Origin: Pseudomonadota bacterium
Lineage (GTDB): Bacteria; Pseudomonadota; Alphaproteobacteria; Caulobacterales; Caulobacteraceae
DNA: 41,585 nt
Assembly (NCBI GenBank): GCA_023451375.1
Contig: JAEXZS010000054.1
Coordinates: 1-41,585 of the forward strand
Reading direction: 5' to 3'
A program made the position numbers and the translations under genes. Shown here piece after piece: positions 1 through 9,303 of the stretch. Below the pieces are notes generated by a model, which did no database searches, was not told the origin of the DNA, and saw only the letters and a program-made list of their open reading frames with translations. How positions within the stretch are numbered: position 1 is the stretch's first letter; the number at the start of each line of letters is the position of its first letter.

Positions 1-613
1 CCCGCGGCCGTTCGGCTGCGCAACTTGATCAGCTCCGCCGCACGGCCGCTCCCGCCGGCGACGCAGATCGGCTATCAACCCCCTGGGCTCTCACAATGAT
101 CGAGGGACTGGCGGGGGGCACGTCAGCTTGACTGCCAAAATTGGACGGCGGTGGAGGTCGGAAGCTGCCTAATGCGCCCGGAACCCAACCGCGAGACCAG
201 CGCCGAAAAAGGCCGAGGTCGACGGCAACATGGTCCTTTATTATCCCGTCGGAAGAATTGCGGAAAAGAGCCGTGAGGATCACTTGGGAGTCCTGATCGC
301 CGGCGGCGGTCTTACGCATCAGCGTCGACGGCGCCTTCCTATGCGACCGGGGCGAGAGGAACTTTCACCGAGCGGCGATCAGCAATCAATCCCCCGGCGA
401 GTCTTCAGAGGAACGCATCCCCACCGAAGAAGCGCGACGGTGAGGGTCGATCGCGAGGCATCGGGAGGTCCGTCCTGTACAGCCTATCCACCTTCGTCAT
501 TGGGCCGCCGTCCCGTACGTCGGCCTAGGCGGGTGATCGCAGCCGGTTGGTGCAAGCCAGGAGACGAGCGCCTATGCAGAATGGGCGCCGGTCGTTCCTA
601 AGGAGATCAAGAC
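1..613. other. Leading region with no convincing gene
   Basis: Short open frames exist on both strands (29-319 minus and 230-601 plus), but their translations are Arg/Pro/Ser-rich with no recognisable fold, signal peptide or family motif, and neither has a good ribosome binding site. No strong hairpin with a T-run, tRNA or repeat was seen. The end of the region (about 599-613) is the leader of the next gene. It may hold decayed sequence or a regulatory region; nothing specific can be supported. Confidence 0.5.
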
Positions 614-1144
614 GTGGCGAAGCTTGTTTACGCCCTCAACCAAACGCTCGACGGCTACGTCGATCATGACGCCTCCGCGCCCGACGCTGAGCTGTTCCAG
701 CATTTCGTCGAAGACATGCGCAGCCTGGCCGGGTGCCTGTACGGCCGGCGGATGTACGAGACGATGCGCTACTGGGATGACGATCTGGCGGACTGGACCG
801 AGGCCGAACGAGCGTTCGCGCAGGCGTGGCGCGGTCGACCCAAGTGGGTGGTCTCAAGTGCTCTGCGAACGGTCGGCCCCAAGGCGGAGCTGGTTCGCGG
901 CGATCTGTCGGCAGCCGTGCGCAAGCTGAAATCTGAACATGAGGGCGTCATAGAAGTGGCGGGGCCGCAGCTGGCGGGCGCCTTGTCCTCGCTTGGCCTG
1001 GTGGACGAATACCGCATCTATGTCCATCCGATCGCGATAGGGCGGGGCAAGCCCTACTTCACCGCATCGCCGCCTCCACTCAGGCTTCTGGCGCACGAAA
1101 AGATCGGTGATCAAGTGGTCCGGCTCACCTATGTTCCGGCTTGA
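614..1144 (+). CDS. Dihydrofolate reductase-family protein (RibD C-terminal-like)
   Basis: A 176-residue cytoplasmic protein of the RibD C-terminal/DHFR-like superfamily, NADPH-dependent reductases of often unknown substrate. The N-terminal strand MAKLVYALNQTLDGYV, the central GRRMYETMRYW segment and the C-terminal VAGPQLAGALSSLGLVDEY/IAIGRGKPYF segments follow the family pattern (first strand and loop, 'YGRRMYE' helix, 'GG..L...LL.xGLVDE' helix). The start is a GTG at 614 with AGGAG at 601-605, eight bases upstream. Length is normal for the stand-alone family. It has no obvious functional link to its neighbours. It is unlikely to be the essential FolA, which is shorter and carries different active-site motifs. 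Confidence 0.88.
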   Translation: MAKLVYALNQTLDGYVDHDASAPDAELFQHFVEDMRSLAGCLYGRRMYETMRYWDDDLADWTEAERAFAQAWRGRPKWVVSSALRTVGPKAELVRGDLSAAVRKLKSEHEGVIEVAGPQLAGALSSLGLVDEYRIYVHPIAIGRGKPYFTASPPPLRLLAHEKIGDQVVRLTYVPA

Positions 1145-1267
1145 ACAGGGCGGGCTTTCGCAGGTGGGAGACGCCTACAAGTCGAGGTCGCTAGATGAAA
1201 GCCCTGGACGCCATGACGTCCTATCGGCGACGGCTCTTTCTCGCTTCCTCATCTGAAGGCCGTTTCG

Positions 1268-1930
1268 ATGATCACGCTGTGGACCTACGACTGGGTGCCT
1301 GATTTCGCCGCTCCGCTGATGAAAGCCTTTCGCGTCCGCTGGGCTCTTGAAGAGGCCGGCGTCGATTATGCGGTTCGGACGATCACGCTGGGCGACGAGC
1401 AGAAATCTCCGGAACACCTCGCGCGCCAACCCTTTGCACAGGCGCCCGCGATCGAGGACGGCGATTTGGTTCTGTTTGAGAGCGGTGCGATCGTGCTGGA
1501 AATCGCCAGGACGTCCGACCGACTGCTTCCATCCGAGCGCATCGCGCGAGCGCGGTCGAAAGCCTGGATGTTCGCCGCCCTATCTTCGCTTGAGCCGCCC
1601 ATCCAAGAGCTCGCGAGCCTGCATTTCTTCCACAGCGAGGAGCCTTGGGCTGAAGCGCGGCGGCCTGCGGCCGAGTCCTTCGTCGCCGAGCGTCTGGCGC
1701 AGCTGGAGGGCGCCCTGGGTGAGAAGGCGTATCTTGAAGATCGATTCACGGCCGGAGACCTTCTGACCGTGGATGTTCTTCGCATCCTGGACCACACGGA
1801 CCTGCTCGATAGCTGTCCCCGCCTGAAAGCCTACAAGACCCGGTGCGAGAACAGGCCGGCGTTCCGCCGCGCGCTTGATGACCAGCTCGTCGGCTTCGGG
1901 ATGAAGTCAAATAACGCGCAAGCCCGGTGA
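1268..1930 (+). CDS. Glutathione S-transferase family protein
   Basis: A 220-residue soluble protein with the GST layout: an N-terminal thioredoxin-like domain (about residues 1-78) with the glutathione-contacting 'ESGAIVLEIA' segment near residue 75, then an all-helical C-terminal domain carrying the N-capping box-like 'FTAGDLLTVDVL' motif near residue 160. The likely activity is glutathione conjugation or reduction; the substrate cannot be told. The ATG start has only a weak upstream GAAGG. It lies 123 bases after the DHFR-like gene on the same strand, so co-transcription is possible but unsupported. The usual N-terminal catalytic Ser/Cys/Tyr is not obvious in the opening MITLWTYDWVPDF. Confidence 0.9.
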   Translation: MITLWTYDWVPDFAAPLMKAFRVRWALEEAGVDYAVRTITLGDEQKSPEHLARQPFAQAPAIEDGDLVLFESGAIVLEIARTSDRLLPSERIARARSKAWMFAALSSLEPPIQELASLHFFHSEEPWAEARRPAAESFVAERLAQLEGALGEKAYLEDRFTAGDLLTVDVLRILDHTDLLDSCPRLKAYKTRCENRPAFRRALDDQLVGFGMKSNNAQAR

Positions 1931-2028
1931 AATGAGGCGAGACCTTGGAGCGAAGAAACCTGGCGCTGGCCGGCTGGCCTTGCGTTCAGACACCTCGCGG
2001 CCTTCGATTGCGGCTGGACGGCAGTGCG

Positions 2029-2817
2029 TCAGCAGGGCCTGGGCGTGGCTCGGGTCAGTGAGGCGCCGCGACTAACCGTCAGCATGGGATTGGCTCTGAC
2101 GACTGCCGCCGGGTTTATGCCGAAGAGCGTGCGGTAGGCTGAGCTGAAGTGGGCGGAACTGGAGAATCCCGCCTCATGAGCGGCCCGCGTGAGGGTGGCG
2201 CCCTGGCTTACGAGAGTCAGGCCCGACCCCATTCGCGCCCACAGGCGAAACCGCCGGAAGGATATGCCTGCGTCGTTTCGGAAGGCGTGACGCAAACGAG
2301 ATTCCGACAGACGTAGTCTTTGCGCCAGCGCGTGTGCGAAATGGCGTTCGGCCGGATCCGCCAAGACCGTATCGACAATACCGCTGATGCGCGGGTCCCC
2401 GAGTCCGCCAGAAGTCGAAACGATCCCGTACGCCGAGGCGATGGCGTCACGATTGCGCTCTGAGAGCGGGTTCTTGGGTTCCAGCAGTTTGACGATTTCG
2501 TCGCGCGGTTCGTAGTCAAGACGAACGCCGTGGCGCTCCGTCCCCATCCGGCGGAGGATGGATTGCTCCAGGTGGCCGCCCGGCTCGACATAGAGACAGG
2601 CAAGGCGCTCGCACTGGAAGCTCACCAGATGTTCCATACCCGGGCCGACATAGGCGGACTGGCACGTCGCGCGGTTCCGCCCAAGCCAGATGTCCATCCA
2701 GCCGTCCAGGCAGATGTACAATGCGCCCACGCCCTTGCAATGGAGCGGCAATGCAAAGGCAGGTCCCGCATAGAGCAGCGGCATGCCCCAGGACATCAGA
2801 CGGGCGACGGTTGTCAT
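2029..2817 (-). CDS. AraC-family transcriptional regulator
   Basis: A 262-residue DNA-binding regulator. The C-terminal third (about 155-250) shows the double helix-turn-helix of AraC proteins: 'LRLSESRLRHAFRNDAGISF' as the first HTH and 'TLTRAAHEAGFSSSAHFSSAYRTLFGINPA' (in two parts) as the second, with the GF-S-HFS-FR-FG-P signature recognisable. The N-terminal part probably forms a ligand-binding beta domain. GGAG lies seven bases before the ATG at 2817. It follows the S41-type gene on the same strand after 54 bases, so the two may be co-transcribed. The inducer and target are unknown. Confidence 0.92.
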   Translation of the reverse strand: MTTVARLMSWGMPLLYAGPAFALPLHCKGVGALYICLDGWMDIWLGRNRATCQSAYVGPGMEHLVSFQCERLACLYVEPGGHLEQSILRRMGTERHGVRLDYEPRDEIVKLLEPKNPLSERNRDAIASAYGIVSTSGGLGDPRISGIVDTVLADPAERHFAHALAQRLRLSESRLRHAFRNDAGISFRRFRLWARMGSGLTLVSQGATLTRAAHEAGFSSSAHFSSAYRTLFGINPAAVVRANPMLTVSRGASLTRATPRPC

Positions 2818-2871
2818 GGTCCTACTCCGGCCATGGCCTTTGACAAGATGCTCACGTCAAGGCGCAGGACG

Positions 2872-4296
2872 TCAGTCAAAGGCGCCGCACGTCAAGTCCG
2901 GAGCCGCCGCATCAAGGGCCGGATCACGGCCAAGCTGATATCCGGTCCAAGTCCAGCCGATCACATGGTCAGGACCCAAATCGGGGGCCGGCAGGGTCAT
3001 GAACATATCGTCCTTCATCTCCATGGGCGGGGCGCTGTCGGAATAATGGTGGGCCCCCGTCGAGTAGCGCGCCGTCAATCCCGACCGCGGGAGATCCACA
3101 TTGTCGCCTTCCGCCCAGAAGCTGGTGAAATCTCCCACGGGCTCGCCGTAGAATTCCGCCTGACTGTGAAGCCTCAGCCAGGCGGCCTGGGTGATCCCGG
3201 CGGAGAACGTCTGGCCATTGATCAAGACCGCGAGACGGTCCTGCTCCTGACCGAGGGGAGAGGCGGCGATGGCGCCGATGAACGGCAGGGCCTTGCTGAG
3301 GTCCCCGCCGGTGTTGAAGCGCAGATCGATGATGAGCCGCATCGGCGGATCGCGTTGCAACGCCTGCAGGACGCGTCCGCCCCATTCAGCCAGCGGCGGT
3401 CGTCCTTGCTGATCCGCGGTGCGGTTCAATCTGATGTAGACGGCCCCGCCTTCGCATCTCGCCATCACGTAGCCGAGTTCTGGTTGACGAAAGACGAGGG
3501 CTTCTGGATCGGGCGCTGAGTGGCGCCAGCCCACGATGCGGGGGTGCTCGCGCGCCAGATGCCACCAGTTTTCTTCGGGTCGGGTCCGATTCTCACGGGC
3601 TTCTGGAGCGAGCGCGACGCGCCGTTCTGCGCCGCCTGCCGCGAACGTGAGGACGACCGGGCCAGGTCGAGCGATCCCGGTTGCGGCCAGGGCTTCGGGA
3701 CTGGTGAGCGAGTATCCGGCCATATAGGCGCGCCACGGCTCATTCCCGGCGAAAAGCGGAGCGACCGCCGCCTCCGCCTCAGCGATCGTGGCCTCGCCTA
3801 TTCCGACGAGTTTCAGTCCGATGAGATGCGATTGTTCCTCCCGGGCAGAGACGACGCGCCATCCATCCGCAAACTTCCACAGGCGGATCGGGAGCCGAGC
3901 CCAGAGGCCGCGGTTTCGCAGAGGATCGATCCGCGTGTGAGCGTTTCCGGCCAAGGCTGCGATTTTCGCCAGTTCTCCGGCGATTTCCGCCTCAGAGTAC
4001 AAATCCAGTCGGCTCTCCAGCGCCGTTAGCCGGTCCAACGCGGCTGCCCGAGACGCCGTGGTGAACGCACGATCTGGAAGGATGACTTCGGAGCGAAACG
4101 TTTCCAGATCCTCGCGCCATGCCTCGATGAATTGTTCCGAAGATCCCGAGGGAGCAGCGGGCGACGCCGTCGCGACGCCAGGCGCGTGAAGCAACACCCC
4201 TAGACATCCGAGGACGACTGCCCGCAGAGCCGTTGCGCGAGCGGCGGGTCCAACGCCTCGGGGCTTTGGATGCGGCGGGGGGCGATGATTGAGCAT
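2872..4296 (-). CDS. Secreted S41-type peptidase-like protein (C-terminal processing peptidase fold)
   Basis: A 474-residue protein with a basic N-terminus and hydrophobic segment (about 21-45) that looks like a signal peptide. The C-terminal half carries S41 (tail-specific protease) core motifs: 'LIIDLRFNTGGD' at 321-332 and 'INGQTFSAGITQA' with the presumed nucleophile Ser365. No PDZ domain is obvious between the helical N-terminal region and the catalytic core, so it resembles stand-alone S41-like periplasmic proteins rather than full CtpA. The substrate is unknown. A GAGAGG element precedes the ATG at 4296. An AraC regulator follows on the same strand. Confidence 0.82.
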   Translation of the reverse strand: MLNHRPPPHPKPRGVGPAARATALRAVVLGCLGVLLHAPGVATASPAAPSGSSEQFIEAWREDLETFRSEVILPDRAFTTASRAAALDRLTALESRLDLYSEAEIAGELAKIAALAGNAHTRIDPLRNRGLWARLPIRLWKFADGWRVVSAREEQSHLIGLKLVGIGEATIAEAEAAVAPLFAGNEPWRAYMAGYSLTSPEALAATGIARPGPVVLTFAAGGAERRVALAPEARENRTRPEENWWHLAREHPRIVGWRHSAPDPEALVFRQPELGYVMARCEGGAVYIRLNRTADQQGRPPLAEWGGRVLQALQRDPPMRLIIDLRFNTGGDLSKALPFIGAIAASPLGQEQDRLAVLINGQTFSAGITQAAWLRLHSQAEFYGEPVGDFTSFWAEGDNVDLPRSGLTARYSTGAHHYSDSAPPMEMKDDMFMTLPAPDLGPDHVIGWTWTGYQLGRDPALDAAAPDLTCGAFD

Positions 4297-4462
4297 TAGG
4301 CGAGACCTCTCCCGTAAGCGGCCTACCTAAGCGCAGGTCGAGGAAGCGACTTTCACCGAGAGGCTGCGTATTCTTGGGTCTCGCCCCTGCAGGAAGCGCC
4401 GGTCACGCTGCCGATCTTTGTATCACGCGGGTTGATGAAGCGGTGGCGCGCGGCCGCGTCTA

Positions 4463-4473
4463 ATGTCAGACAT
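4463..4473. promoter_or_regulatory. Short palindrome upstream of the Gfo/Idh/MocA gene
   Basis: ATGTC-A-GACAT is a perfect 5-bp inverted repeat with a one-base centre, 52 bases before the start codon at 4525. The GT-N3-AC core is the pattern bound by many FadR-type GntR regulators, but the flanking bases do not complete that consensus. It could be an operator for the glucose-oxidation genes; the length is short enough to arise by chance. Confidence 0.25.
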
Positions 4474-4524
4474 ATTGCGAGGGCTCTCGGCTGGACGTCG
4501 AGCGCCGGCACTGGAGGCGGAGCC

Positions 4525-5670
4525 ATGACTATGATCGCCCATCGCCGGACCCTGCTGCGAATGGGAGGCGCCTTGTCGCTTGGGCTGCTCGGGTCGCCGG
4601 GCGCGGCCCAGGAGAATGGGCGCAAGATCGGCTATGCGATCGTGGGGCTTGGCTCCTATGCCGACGTCATTCTGCCGCGCTTCGCCGAATGCCGACATTC
4701 GCGCCTCGTGGCCTTGGTCAGCGGATCCCAGGAGAAGGCGCGACGATACGCGGCGCGGTACGGCGTCCCGGAAAGCGGCCTCTACACCTACGGGTCCTTC
4801 GACAGGATCCGGGACAATCCGGACGTGGACATCGTCTATGTGATCCTGCCCAACGGCCTGCACCACGAATACACCCTGCGGGCAGCGGCGGCGGGCAAGC
4901 ATGTCCTGTGCGAGAAGCCGATGGCCAACACTGCTGCCGAAGCGGAGGAAATGATCGCCGCCTGCCGCGCCGCGGGCCGCAAGCTGATGATCGGCTATCG
5001 CAGCCACTTCGAGGCGAACAACCGCGAGGCCATGCGCCTGGCCCGCAGCGGCGAGCTGGGGGCGGCGCGGATCGTGACGGCCGACCACGGCTTCAATATC
5101 GGCGACCCGACGCAATGGCGCCTGAACCGCACCCTGGCCGGCGGCGGCTCGCTCATGGACATCGGCATCTACAGCCTGCAGGCCGCCCGATACCTGACCG
5201 GCGAGGAGCCGGTCGCGGTCTCCGCGGTGGAGTCCACCGACCGGTCCGACGTCCGGTTCCGGGAGGTGGAGGACACGATCAACTTCCAACTGACCCCCCC
5301 GTCGGGCGTCGTCGCCAACTGCGTCTCAACCTATGGCTCGCAGCACAATCGCTATCGGTTCGTCGGGGCGTCCGGCTGGCTCGACGCCGAGCCGGCGACG
5401 AGCTACGAGGGCAATCGCCTGCGCCTGCATCGAGAGTGGCGCACCGTCGATCACCCGGCGCCGGGGCTGGAGCTCAATCAGTTCTCCGGTCAGCTCGACC
5501 ATCTGTCTCAGTGCGTCATGAGCGACAGCGAACCGATCGTTCCGGGCGAGGAAGGCCTGCGCGACATGAGGATCATCGAGGCGATCTATCGGTCGGCGCG
5601 GGAGGGCCGCACCGTCAGGCTTGCCCTTGGGGACGGGCGCCCGCGTCCGCGCCCGGAACCGGGACGTTGA
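4525..5670 (+). CDS. Tat-exported Gfo/Idh/MocA oxidoreductase (glucose-fructose oxidoreductase-like)
   Basis: A 381-residue NAD(P)-dependent sugar oxidoreductase. I chose the ATG at 4525 because GGAGG lies at 4513-4517 and the protein then opens with a twin-arginine signal (HRRTLLRMGGALSLGLLGS) that an upstream in-frame ATG at 4432 would bury. The Rossmann motif 'IVGLGSYADVILP' follows the signal; 'LCEKPMA' carries the catalytic lysine of the EKP motif, and 'GGGSLMDIGIYSLQAARYL' matches the substrate-binding region of periplasmic glucose-fructose oxidoreductases. The family keeps its cofactor tightly bound and oxidises glucose to gluconolactone while reducing a second sugar. A GH3 glucosidase and a lactonase downstream fit that role. 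The exact sugar is inferred. Confidence 0.85.
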   Translation: MTMIAHRRTLLRMGGALSLGLLGSPGAAQENGRKIGYAIVGLGSYADVILPRFAECRHSRLVALVSGSQEKARRYAARYGVPESGLYTYGSFDRIRDNPDVDIVYVILPNGLHHEYTLRAAAAGKHVLCEKPMANTAAEAEEMIAACRAAGRKLMIGYRSHFEANNREAMRLARSGELGAARIVTADHGFNIGDPTQWRLNRTLAGGGSLMDIGIYSLQAARYLTGEEPVAVSAVESTDRSDVRFREVEDTINFQLTPPSGVVANCVSTYGSQHNRYRFVGASGWLDAEPATSYEGNRLRLHREWRTVDHPAPGLELNQFSGQLDHLSQCVMSDSEPIVPGEEGLRDMRIIEAIYRSAREGRTVRLALGDGRPRPRPEPGR

Positions 5671-5788
5671 GCACCCGACGGACTGTGTCCCGCGGTCGGC
5701 GACCTGTCGGGGGGGCTGGTTTTGCGACGCTGAAGCCTTGGCCTAGCGGCGGTCGACCCACCTTGACAACCCAGCCGGTGATTTCGCC

Positions 5789-8146
5789 ATGCTTCTGAAA
5801 CGGCTCCGCACGGCCCTGACGGCCGTCATGGTCTTGTCATCCGTCTCGACGGCGGGGGCGATCGCTCAGCCGGTCGAGGCGCCGTCCTCCCGCGTCCGCG
5901 ACCTGCTTGGCCGCATGAGCGTGGAAGAGAAGATCGGCCAGTTGAACCAGGCGCCGGGGGGGCGCCAGCGGGCGCTGAACTCCCGCTTGGACGACGCGGC
6001 GCTGGAGCGGGTGCGGCGCGGCGAGATCGGATCGTTCCTGCACGTCGCCGGCGCCGCGCAGATCCGCGACCTGCAGCGCGTGGCGGTCGAAGAGTCCCGG
6101 TTGGGCGTGCCCCTGCTGTTCGGCATGGACGTCGTGCATGGCTATAGGACCCTGTTTCCCGTGCCCCTGGCGCTGGCCGCCAGCTGGGATCCGACCTTGA
6201 TGGAACAGACAGCCCGCGTGGCGGCGATCGAAGCCACGGCGGCCGGCCTCAACTGGACCTTCTCGCCGATGATCGACATCGCCCGCGACGCGCGGTGGGG
6301 CCGGGTCGTCGAGGGCGCGGGCGAAGACCCCTATCTGGCGTCCGCCCTGGCGACGGCCCAGGTGCGCGGCTATCAGGGCGCGTCGCTGGCCGCGGACACC
6401 TCGATCCTGGCCACCGCCAAGCACTTCGTCGGCTATGGCGCGGCCCAGGGCGGGCGCGACTACGACAGCGCCGATATCTCCGAGCGCACCCTGCACGAAG
6501 TCTATCTTCCGCCCTTCCATGCGGCCGCCCGCGCCGGCGCGGGGTCGATGATGACCGCCTTCAACGACATCGCCGGCGTGCCCCTGACGGCCCATCCGGC
6601 GCTGGTGCGGGGGCTGCTGCGCGACCGGTGGGGCTATGACGGCCTGATCGTCAGCGACTGGAACGCCATCCCCGAACTGCTCAACCACGCCGTCGCCGCC
6701 ACCCCGGCGGAGGCCGGCGCCCTGGCCCTGCGCGGCGGGGTCCACATGGACATGGCGGGGAACCTTTACGCAACGCATCTGGAGGCGGCGGTCGAGGCCG
6801 ACCCCAGCCTGCTGCCGCTGTTGGACGAGGCGGTCGTGGCGGTGCTGACGGCCAAGGAGCGACTCGGCCTGTTCGACAGCCCCTACGGCCGCGCCGACCC
6901 GGCCCGCGAAGCCGCGGCCATGCTGTCGCCGGCGCACCGCGACGTCGCCCGAGAGGCGGCGCGCCGGTCGATCGTGCTGCTGAAGAACGACGGCGATCTC
7001 TTGCCGCTCGCCGCCTCCGCCCGCCGCATCGCCGTGATCGGCGCCCTAGCGGAAGACGCCAACTCGTCCCTGGGCAGCTGGCGCGCCCAAGGCCGGGTCG
7101 AGGATGTCCGGCCTTTGATGCCCGCGCTGCTCGAAGCCATGCCGCACGCCCGCTTCACCTATGCGCCCGGCTATCGTCTTGAGGCGACCCAGCCGATCGC
7201 CGTAACCCTCGCCGGGGAGGGCGCTCAGGGGGTGGATGAAGTTTCGGACGCCCAAGCCCTGGCCCAAGCCGTGGAGACCGCGCGTGCGGCGGACCTAGTC
7301 CTGCTGGTGGTCGGCGAGCATTTCGATCGGTCGGGCGAGGCGCGCAGCTATGCCGACATCGGCCTCAGCGCCGCGCAGGAGGCCCTGGCCGCCGCCGTCC
7401 TCGACACGGGCAAGCCGGTCGTGGTCCTCCTCATGAACGGGCGGCCGCTGGCCCTCGGCGAGTTGGCGCGGCGCGCGCCCGCGATCCTGGAGACCTGGTT
7501 CCTGGGCGTGGAGGCGGGGCCGGCCATCGCCGATGTGCTGGCCGGTCGCGTCTCGCCCGGCGGCCGCCTGCCCATCAGCTTCCCACGCGCCAGCGGCGCC
7601 GCGCCGCTCACTTACGCCCACCTTCCGACCGGCCGCCCCGCCGCCGAGGACTTGACGCGCGACACCGCCCGATACCGCGACCAGCCCGTCACGCCGCTGT
7701 TCGCCTTCGGCCACGGTCTGAGCTACGGGCGGTTCGACTACGGGCGCCTGGAGATCAGCGACGCCGAGATCGACGCCCAGGGACAGGTCGAGATCAGCGT
7801 TGTCGTGCGAAACACCTCGGCCGTCGCCGCTGATGAGGTGGTCCAGCTCTACATCCGCGACCCTGTCGCCGCCGTCTCACGACCGGTGCAGGAGCTGCGC
7901 GGCTTTCGCCGGGTCGCCTTCGCGCCTGGAGAGGCCAAACGCATCCGCTTCACCCTGAGCCCGGCCCAGGTCGCCTTCTGGGACGCCGGTCGCTGGCGCA
8001 TCCAGTCCGGCGCGATCCAAGTGATGGTCGGCGCTTCCTCGGCGGATATTCGCGCCCGCGGCGCGTTCACCATCACATCGGACGGGCTGGGTGATACGCC
8101 TGCCGCCGCGATCCCCACGCCAACCGCCGAGGAGCCTGCGCCTTGA
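5789..8146 (+). CDS. bglX: Periplasmic GH3 beta-glucosidase (BglX-like)
   Basis: A 785-residue exported glycoside hydrolase family 3 enzyme that releases glucose (or a related sugar) from beta-linked oligosaccharides. A signal peptide occupies about residues 1-27. The (beta/alpha)8 domain contains 'FGMDVVHGYRT', Lys211-His212 of the substrate-binding 'KHFVGYG' and the nucleophile Asp290 in 'GLIVSDWNAI'. The alpha/beta sandwich domain follows ('SIVLLKNDGDLLPL'), then a C-terminal fibronectin type III-like domain (about 650-755; 'DEVVQLYIRDP', 'LRGFRRV'). Length matches BglX. It starts 118 bases after the oxidoreductase and its stop overlaps the next start, indicating an operon. The ribosome binding site is weak. 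Confidence 0.95.
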   Translation: MLLKRLRTALTAVMVLSSVSTAGAIAQPVEAPSSRVRDLLGRMSVEEKIGQLNQAPGGRQRALNSRLDDAALERVRRGEIGSFLHVAGAAQIRDLQRVAVEESRLGVPLLFGMDVVHGYRTLFPVPLALAASWDPTLMEQTARVAAIEATAAGLNWTFSPMIDIARDARWGRVVEGAGEDPYLASALATAQVRGYQGASLAADTSILATAKHFVGYGAAQGGRDYDSADISERTLHEVYLPPFHAAARAGAGSMMTAFNDIAGVPLTAHPALVRGLLRDRWGYDGLIVSDWNAIPELLNHAVAATPAEAGALALRGGVHMDMAGNLYATHLEAAVEADPSLLPLLDEAVVAVLTAKERLGLFDSPYGRADPAREAAAMLSPAHRDVAREAARRSIVLLKNDGDLLPLAASARRIAVIGALAEDANSSLGSWRAQGRVEDVRPLMPALLEAMPHARFTYAPGYRLEATQPIAVTLAGEGAQGVDEVSDAQALAQAVETARAADLVLLVVGEHFDRSGEARSYADIGLSAAQEALAAAVLDTGKPVVVLLMNGRPLALGELARRAPAILETWFLGVEAGPAIADVLAGRVSPGGRLPISFPRASGAAPLTYAHLPTGRPAAEDLTRDTARYRDQPVTPLFAFGHGLSYGRFDYGRLEISDAEIDAQGQVEISVVVRNTSAVAADEVVQLYIRDPVAAVSRPVQELRGFRRVAFAPGEAKRIRFTLSPAQVAFWDAGRWRIQSGAIQVMVGASSADIRARGAFTITSDGLGDTPAAAIPTPTAEEPAP

Positions 8147-9162
8147 CCCAATCCCGTCGTGTGTTCCTGGCTGGGGCTGCCGCCTCGTCGGTCGCCGCTT
8201 GCGCCACGGTTAGCCCCATGACCCGCTACCCCGCCGTGGGGCGCATTATCCGCGACGATGCCGCCTTGGACCGGATAATCGCCGCCGGGGCCGTCATCGA
8301 GAAGCTGGCCGAGGGCTTCACCTGGTCTGAAGGACCGGTCTGGATCGCCGACGGCGGATACCTGTTGTTCAGCGATGTGCCGCAGAATCGAATTCATCGC
8401 TGGTCGGAGGCGGAGGGAACCTCCGTCTTCATGTCGCCCTCGGGCTATTCTGGAACCGACCTGTCGAGCTTTCGAGAGCCCGGCTCGAACGGGTTGATCG
8501 CGGGTCCGGCTGGATCGATCCTGATGGCTGACCACGGCAATCGCGCCATCGCGCGCGTCGATCTGGTCAGCAGGGCCAAGACCCTGCTGGCGACCCGCTA
8601 CCAAGGAAGGCGGTTTAACTCACCGAACGACCTGGTCCGGGCGGCCGATGGCGCCATCTTCTTCACCGATCCGCCCTACGGGCTGAAGGACATGGAGCAG
8701 TCTCCGCTGAAGGAGACGCCCTTCAATGGCGTTTATCGGCTGGGGCCGGATGGCGAGGTGACCCTGCTGGAGGATGCGCTGACCTTCCCCAACGGCGTGG
8801 CCCTGTCGCCCGATCAGCGCACCTTGTATGTCACGGTGTCGGATCCGGCGCGTGCCGTGGTCATGGCTTATGAGCTGAGCCCGGCCGGGCGACTTTCGAA
8901 TGGTCGGGTTCTTCGCGACTTCACCGCAATGGTGGGGCCGGCGGCGCCAGGCCTGCCGGACGGGCTGGCCGTCGACGTCCAGGGCCGTCTTTTCGTCACG
9001 GGACCGGGGGGCGTGCATATCCTCACGCCGGAGGGTCGTTCACTCGGCCGGATCGACACCGGCACGGCGGCGGCGAACTGCGCGTTCGGCGAGGACGGCG
9101 GGACCCTGTTCATCACCTCCGGACCGTTTCTCGCCAGGCTGCGGACGCTTACCCGCGGCTGA
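8143..9162 (+). CDS. SMP-30/gluconolactonase-family lactonase, Tat/lipoprotein signal
   Basis: A 339-residue six-bladed propeller lactonase. The TTG at 8143 overlaps the GH3 stop by four bases and has GAGGAG at 8129-8134; this start gives a twin-arginine signal (SRRVFLAGAA) with a lipobox-like VAAC at 17-20, so the protein is probably exported folded and may be membrane-anchored. Metal-site motifs are visible: 'EGPVWIADGGYLLFSD', 'SPNDLVRAADG' and 'PDGLAVDVQG'. It would hydrolyse the aldonolactone made by the upstream oxidoreductase to gluconate. Translational coupling to the glucosidase supports a joint periplasmic pathway. Substrate specificity is inferred from family and context. Confidence 0.92.
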   Translation: MTQSRRVFLAGAAASSVAACATVSPMTRYPAVGRIIRDDAALDRIIAAGAVIEKLAEGFTWSEGPVWIADGGYLLFSDVPQNRIHRWSEAEGTSVFMSPSGYSGTDLSSFREPGSNGLIAGPAGSILMADHGNRAIARVDLVSRAKTLLATRYQGRRFNSPNDLVRAADGAIFFTDPPYGLKDMEQSPLKETPFNGVYRLGPDGEVTLLEDALTFPNGVALSPDQRTLYVTVSDPARAVVMAYELSPAGRLSNGRVLRDFTAMVGPAAPGLPDGLAVDVQGRLFVTGPGGVHILTPEGRSLGRIDTGTAAANCAFGEDGGTLFITSGPFLARLRTLTRG

Positions 9163-9249
9163 GGGACGAGGCGGGGGGAGCGGTGGAGGCTCAAGCCCTT
9201 CGGCGGCGTTCGTCCGCTTTCTAGGCCGCGCTCTTTGAAGGGCCGACCG

Positions 9250-9279
9250 CATGGGCATGTCATGTCCGTGGCGCCCATG
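9250..9279. repeat. Inverted repeat between convergent genes
   Basis: CATGGGC (9250-9256) and GCCCATG (9273-9279) form a perfect 7-bp stem with a 16-base loop, in the gap between the convergent lactonase and glutathionylspermidine-synthase-like genes. It could stop transcription in both directions, but neither side has a T-run and the loop is long, so this is a weak terminator candidate. Confidence 0.25.
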
Positions 9280-9303
9280 AAACGACGGCCCGCTGGTCGC
9301 CGC

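Noticed and set aside
1..613. Small genes at 29-319 (minus) and 230-601 (plus)
   Set aside because: No family, no signal, no credible ribosome binding site and shadow-like composition.
5763..5788. TTGACA at 5763 as a separate promoter for the GH3 gene
   Set aside because: No acceptable -10 element at 16-18 bases, and the start codon would fall in that position.
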